Shown here: piece by piece, positions 58,501 through 64,000 of the stretch
Numbering within the stretch: position 1 is the stretch's first letter
How the letters are laid out: every line of letters starts with the position of its first letter
Notes under the pieces: generated by a model
Databases searched by the model: none
Seen by the model: only the letters and a program-made list of their open reading frames with translations
What the model was told of the DNA's origin: nothing
Source of the DNA: Dipylidium caninum
Lineage: Eukaryota > Platyhelminthes > Cestoda > Cyclophyllidea > Dipylidiidae
Assembly: GCA_017562135.1 (NCBI GenBank)
Contig: QEYB01001503.1
Span: 18,251-82,250 of the forward strand
Direction of reading: 5' to 3'
Length of the DNA: 64,000 bases
Translations under genes and position numbers: made by a program

Positions 58501-59784
58501 TTAAATGACATGTTCGTTTCAACCGCACACCACCACACTACGGTACGCAATTCGATCTCGCCTTCCGAGCTTCCTCCCTTTCTACTTCACTCATACCACA
58601 ATTATTTATACTTCCTCAACAAATGCCCACCACTTCGGAACAAAGGCTTACGGTGTAACGCGGTTTTGGGATTTTCTGCAGACACAATGCGAACTATGTA
58701 CACACCCTTCGACGTTCATGGTCGGATGCCAGTGAGGAAGTTCGAGGAGTTATCATTAAGACGACTACTCCAATTACTGACATCTATTGCTTGAGATACC
58801 GACAAATAGCCTTCGTGGACGCTTACCTCAATGAGAATGTCTCTGGAGGTTTCATTCATGCGTCAAGTGCCCCGCAATCCTCGTCATTTCCCTTATTTAT
58901 AGCGTCAATTTTCGGTAAATGCAGAGAGTGAACGACGCAACAATTGTGCTCTGCATCACGCGGAAAAATGGTGCGAAAGTCAACTTTATGCAGAGGAGAG
59001 GCGGAAAGAAGAAGAGGCGTCGGTTGAGTTGCATGCAATGCTGTGGAGCAATCGGGAACGGTGACAGGGAAAGGGAGGGAGGCAAGTGAGGCGGCCATCC
59101 AGTGGGTTGTCACGTTGAAGTGGCTCGGATTCGTCAAAGTCCGTCTCATTCATAAGCACTGAAACACACATAGGAGGCAAGATTTGGCCTCTGTGTGCAT
59201 GTTGCTGTCTTGTGCCCTTTCATCACACCGTGGACAGCGTCTGAACTTGTTAATCAGGCACGGTATCTCCGATCGGATCTTGGATGTATACGTGCAAAAA
59301 GTGGTTTCCAGTATCCTTTTTGTCCTACCAAAAAGTAGACAGTGTGAAGTGATATAGGGAGAAGTTTTAAAACTCACATTTCGTGCTCATTCTACGCGGT
59401 ACTCAAGGAGACCCGCCTGATCTGTGCCGCTACAATCGGAAGTCTCGAAAGTGGTGGAAGCGTCAGTTAATGTTGGAATCGCAGGTGTCGCTTGTGCGAA
59501 ATGTGTGCCGGTGTGGCTGTAGGAGTAGAAAGGACTGACGACAGTCACCCACAGCCGATGAAATGGTGTGTGTATATCGAGCAAGCGAATGAAGGTGGCG
59601 ATTCATAGTGTGGCGAGTAAGGTGAGAAAGCATGAGGCTAGCGCTTCCAGCTGGGGACAATAGCCTCCTGCGAAGAGTGGGCATCCAACAGAGATTGAAT
59701 GCGACAAAGAGGCGACAAAGACGACTAGTTTTCCTTCATCAAATCGTCACTCGTCATGAGAACACTGTCCCACAAAGAGGTTTT
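58500..59784. other. No recognisable gene
   Basis: Several overlapping short frames on both strands lack motifs, splice context or paralogues. Confidence 0.4.
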
Positions 59785-61400
59785 ACCGCGCGACTAGCCC
59801 TCATATCTCCCCGGTTGACAGTACACAAGGGGAAATTAGCGGCTAACGGGGAGAAGACCTAGTAAAATTAACCCACTGCGGACTGACAGACCGCTCTGTG
59901 ACGCATGCCAACATAACTTTTCATCACTCTTCTGAAAACAAACCATGAAATGCTTTGATCTTGAACATCCATAAAACGGACTTCATGATGCGTTCTGACT
60001 ATGTCTGTCAGAGCAAGAGAGAAGGCCAACTGAGGCCGATGAACTAACTTATGGAGACAAAAATAAGGGAGATGTTGTGCGTCACTGGGGACAGCCTCAT
60101 GAGCAAAGGCGTTGGCTGATACGTCAGACCTTCTTATGACCTTCTGTGAATGAACTTGGGTGAAAGCTCTCCGTTAAAGAGATTATGGTGAAAACTGTCG
60201 GAATGGGTGAAAGAGTATGACAAGAAGAAAAATCGTGTGCTTGTTAGTGTTCCACAAAGTGAAAAGTGGTCAAGGATAATCTGTTGAACCAACTAAAATG
60301 TCGAATGTATGGGGAGCCCGTACCAGGACATTCATTACAAACTCTGTAGGCTCTGGTTAGATTTGTTAGTAGACCTCAAATTGGTGAAAAAGTGGGACCT
60401 AGATTGCTCTTACTAAGAAGGTAGTTAGAAACGTGCCACTTGAAGTCCGACGACCAGCTTGCATTGGTCCGATAATGCAATGAAATGGTATACAACGCAC
60501 TACCACGCTCACGCTCCTGGTTAACATGCGTCCACCTCTACAGCGTAAAAGCGATAAGAAGAATATGGAAAATATTCATTTTCAGGTGAAAATTGAGGTA
60601 GTCTTTGCTTTAACGTAAAGATTCCCGAAGACCACTTCAACGTTATTCTTTACTCGCCATCCGAGTCCTGTGAGGATTCATTGTCCATAAGAACGCAATA
60701 GTTTGTTAAGGGAAAAATCATCATTCGGCCTTGCCTATTAGACGAGACTGAGGTCAATTTCGATGGGAAGTATTTTATGTGCCCTGTGGTAAGCAGGCGG
60801 GGAGGACAATTCTCATTTTGCTAGAAGGCGGGGGGAAAATTCTCATCTTGCCAGAAGCGAGAGAGTTATGCGGAAAATAGAAACACGGATGTGTTCATGT
60901 CAATGTGAAGGATAGCAGGGCTGTTCACAGACCTGATCTCTTCCGTAATTTCATCATTCAAACATCGGTGAATTCCAATTCGTTGTCCTCAAGCACAACA
61001 ATCCTTAACTGCTACGTTATAAGTAGGGATAACAGGAATTCTGCTCTACTCATTTCACACACAAGCGCGTTGTCTCGAAGCATTCATTTGCGGAGATGAA
61101 GTTGAGGTTGCAGCATGGGTTCTACGCGCTGACAGGAGGAGTTTGTGAATCCGTCCTCCGCCACTCTGGCACCATTTGGAAGGGTGAAATGAATAACGCG
61201 TTAACATGATCATCTGAGTCACATGCGATTCCACCGGGGTTTCGGGATGACGTGTGGTCAAAAGAGAGTTATGTCGGCGTCTCTCCCTTACTGGGATGAG
61301 GAAGAGATGCCGACAGAACCGTGGAAACCACCAGTCGAAAGTAGTCGTCAAACCTCAGCTTGCTCTAGTTTCCACTCTCGCACAAGGCGAGTAGTTAGTC
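59785..61400 (+). repeat. D1 direct repeat, copy 2
   Basis: It is the counterpart of 26515-28100. It includes a second-exon-family copy at 60620-60788 with a premature TAG (ACGCAATAG) before the KIIIRPC region, and a kept GTAAGC donor. A short internal duplication (GGCGGGGAGGACAATTCTCA and GGCGGGGGGAAAATTCTCA) follows at 60796-60855. Confidence 0.8.
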
Positions 61401-61869
61401 TTTCTCTTCATCCAGATTAATTTCACTATAGCAAAAATTGAATTCGCAAAGTCTAGCAGAAGTCGGAGCAGAACAACCATCTTGGCATAATTGCATACAT
61501 TAGAAGGTACCATTACCGACTTTTGTGGTTTTGTGAGGTACCTGGGAGCGGTGAGTGAACTGCCATCAAACAACGGCAAATGGGAAGAACAATTTAATTT
61601 GCTGAACTACCTCCAGACAAACATCCTTCGACAGCTGGCAAGAATTTCACCTCCTACTGCATCTTAGCAGTGTTGCTGATACGCGATTTCGGTAGAGCAA
61701 GAATTGTGTCGAAGTGACGTGCTGACAGCAGCTCCTAATATCAGGCAACTTGGAGGCGAGAAAAGGAGAGCCTTAAGGTGCTAATCGGCATATTACTTCG
61801 TAATTCTAAAATAGAAAGCGACATCAAAGAGTTATTCGACATGAACTGGAATTACATGATGTCGGACAC

Positions 61870-62640
61870 GGCTCTTGGTGTCAGTTTTCCCACCCCACAG
61901 GTTCGGAGCAAATGGCATTTGTGAGCAACTTAAGACGTTCATTTCATGTGTCTCTTTGCGTTGGGCACGAGAGACCCACAAACTGAACTGATTTACACAT
62001 CTCTCAGGCCTAATTGTAAACTCCCTATTTTAATGGACCATTTCTTCCTTGAGTGCAAAAACAACTCCTCACTCTCTGGCAACGAATCTGAGGGAAAAAA
62101 CTCCATCTGCCGCACAAAGACCAATCTTTGAAAGTTTCCCCTTGAGGACGATATTTAGGGTGGCTTTTCGACAAACATTAACTTATCGTAACTGAAGAGC
62201 AATCATAAAATATAGCATTGATGCGGTTAGATGGTAAAAGTGGTCGTTTTCAGCCATCCTATCTCGAGGCGGACTAGACTTCAGCTCAGTCGTCATACGG
62301 TGGCTGTGCTCTCTGGCCAGTGCCAAGGCACTGCCAACCTCAAAGCATTCGCTCCAATGTTCGGCAATTTTTCCTCGACTGGAACCGTAAGACCTCCCAG
62401 CTTACGCAACACAAACCTGCCGAAACGGAACAGGACAGACACATCCCGCACCATTTACGCACATTATCGTAACTTCCTGCCATCCGCCTTCATCGATGCC
62501 CCCCCCCCGGCGGAAGTAAAAAGTTATTTGATGTTTATTGCCAATCAACGAACAAAGCTGAATTATGGTTTCAACAGATTGGCGGCGCGGCATGTGGTCT
62601 GAAAAGACATGAGAATGCTTCGAAGCCCAAAGAGGTCTAT
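61870..62640 (+). repeat. R1 repeat copy
   Basis: It aligns with 20340-21110. It contains a C9 run at 62503. No credible gene. Confidence 0.65.
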
Positions 62641-62769
62641 TTGGAAAGTAACCGAAAGTAGGACTGGAAAAGGCTTCCCGTGAGCACAAGGGTTGGGTTC
62701 ATACGCTTGCTTGTCAGCCTCGAGTCAAGCTCAACATGTTATTAATCAGGCTCGACGGCAAAAGGTGGG

Positions 62770-62870
62770 GGAAGGCTGAAAGAGACACTTGTAAAGTCAG
62801 AATTCAAGAAAATGTCAGTTTTTTTGGACAGCCTATCTGTTACACCCCTGACTGCCCACCTCTCTCACTT
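62770..62870 (+). pseudogene. Detached exon 1 remnant
   Basis: The leader GAAAGAGACACTTGTAAAGT and TCAAGAAAATG resemble the family leader. ATG 62821 opens MSVFLDSLSVTPLTAHLSHF, in which the hydrophobic pattern of LLGLLTSHFTVF is still visible. No donor or exon 2 follows. Confidence 0.4.
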
Positions 62871-64000
62871 TGCTAGTCCATATATTCTCGCAGATAGTAG
62901 AGTAGGTCGACTTCTTCTTCCACTCAACTGCATTTCATGGCAACAAAGATGGAACCTGAATGTTTAGGAAAAGTAGAGACAGAGCAACCGTCCTTAACAC
63001 CATTTCTCAAATTGATAAGCGTCACTGCCAACTTCTCTGATTGGTGAGGTGCCCCAGGGACGATGAGCAAACGATTAGCAAACAAGTGTTAAGAAGACAA
63101 GCCCCTCACTTGTTGATTTAGTTACAGGCGCCCTTTCTTCGACAGCTATCATAGGTGTAATGATGCTTTCAAGACTGTCACCTCCGCCCAATTCCGCTTT
63201 TTAAACTTTCCAGGCTGCTACTGCTACTGCTCATTTTGACAGTAACTTCGTGCCAATGTTTGTTGTTGTTTGCTGTTTAATCCCTAGGGCCTGACCTGAT
63301 CTCGCTTTTTGACAACCTTTAGAGACAACGAGGTGGGCCGTGAGCGTGTGTGCCACAGAATGAGGGCGTATTGTTGCAGTTGAACACGGGGTTTAAACAA
63401 CTTCAACAACAATCGCGTTGGCAATGAAGAATGCATTGTGGGGATAAAGGTGATCTCTGTCCTGTCTGATGGTTACAGACGACGTTATCCTCCGAGTTAG
63501 ACGCGGGCACTTGTGTGTGATGATGTGTTTAAAAAATTACAGATCCAGGGACGACTGTTGGCCAACCCACCACCGCTCCATGTCTCCACCTCCACAACGG
63601 ATCGGGTGTGGACGGTGAACTCTTTTCCAAAACAAACCTACGTGGGGCTTATTGGATGTTATGTATAACCTGTCTTTCCTCCTTCATCCTACTCGCCCTT
63701 ACCCCTGTGTTCTCCGTAGGGCGCCTCTAGTTTGGATGGATGCAGTGAGACATCAGTGGGACTGACCTCTTGCAAATGCCCAGTTTCAAACGCTCCACAT
63801 CCCAAGATTCACCTATTTGCGACTGAGGCATTGAGGAATCTCGACAAGGGGAACAAGGACGGCAAAATCAGCCTCCCAAGGGTGGAATTCGTCTGCTGTT
63901 TTGTTCCGCGTGGTTAGTGAGGGCAGTCGATACAGCTGGAATCAGTCCTCTAATCTATCATAGAGGAAGATACACGAGTAAACCCACATGTTGCACAACG
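62871..64000. other. No recognisable gene
   Basis: No family motif, repeat match or credible exon series was seen up to the window end. Confidence 0.4.

Noticed and set aside
1..64000. Cystatin, Kunitz, fibronectin III or antigen-B-type identity for the 3-exon family
   Set aside because: The helix-then-strand order of exon 2 loosely recalls cystatin-like folds, but no QxVxG or PW motif, Kunitz cysteine pattern or FnIII strand pattern is visible. Naming would be a guess.
1..64000. Autonomous transposons, retroviral genes, CRISPR arrays, tRNA or rRNA genes
   Set aside because: No reverse transcriptase, transposase or integrase motif, no regular spacer array and no convincing RNA gene fold was seen by eye. 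A computational scan could still find small ones.

Overview
The window is eukaryotic. It has no operons or long uninterrupted genes. Its clear coding units are short exons joined by 50-90 bp GT-AG introns, with a TATA box about 50-55 bp before the ATG and AATAAA after the stop. The compact genes, small introns and dense segmental duplication suggest a helminth (a tapeworm, or possibly a whipworm-type nematode). The sequence alone does not settle the taxon. I saw no rRNA, tRNA, CRISPR array or intact transposase.

The main content is one clustered multigene family of small secreted proteins (about 190-200 aa), referred to here as the 3-exon family. I could not match it to a named family. Exon 1 (127 nt in most copies) encodes a signal peptide and about 20 mature residues and ends in phase 1. 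Exon 2 (256 nt in nearly every copy) begins with a CQP motif, followed by an amphipathic helix and beta-rich sequence, and ends in phase 2. Exon 3 (220 or 223 nt) carries a GAYII-EAF-FTG-F-VD core and ends in an N-x-S/T sequon next to a terminal C-R-L. Copies with fully open models are at 2212-1465(-), 12976-13669(+), 15016-15746(+), 23730-23014(-) and 29651-30405(+). The copies at 35213(+), 41715(+), 47844(-) and 57952(-) each carry a single lesion. Many others are decayed or partial: 1-25, 4769-5440, 17968-18110, 19134-19740, 21140-21540, 24200-24349, 32640-31973, 45058-45277, 52881-52130, 54690-53665 and 55715-55850. Detached 5' ends lie at 15838, 31010, 39240, 40396, 45991, 49540 and 62820.

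Layout. 208-6051 is the left arm of a 5.8 kb inverted duplication, and 31361-37185 is the right arm. Each arm has one better-preserved gene and one pseudogene. 6052-12897 shows nothing I can assign. 12898-30900 holds a run of family members on both strands, plus two non-family repeat modules (D1 at 26515-28100 and D2 at 28290-29650). 37186-41640 is a repeat mosaic with a second D2 copy that ends in a gutted gene. 41640-42870 holds a divergent member. 43000-58000 alternates decayed members and repeat pieces. 58000-64000 holds the second D1 copy and a repeat called R1, and is otherwise unassigned.

The picture is a birth-and-death cluster. Duplication, inversion, internal deletion and fusion have made several subfamilies, probably of secreted host-facing or extracellular proteins (inference). 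The divergent members (12976, 15016, 41715, 57952) keep the exon architecture although little sequence identity remains, which argues that the fold is under constraint.
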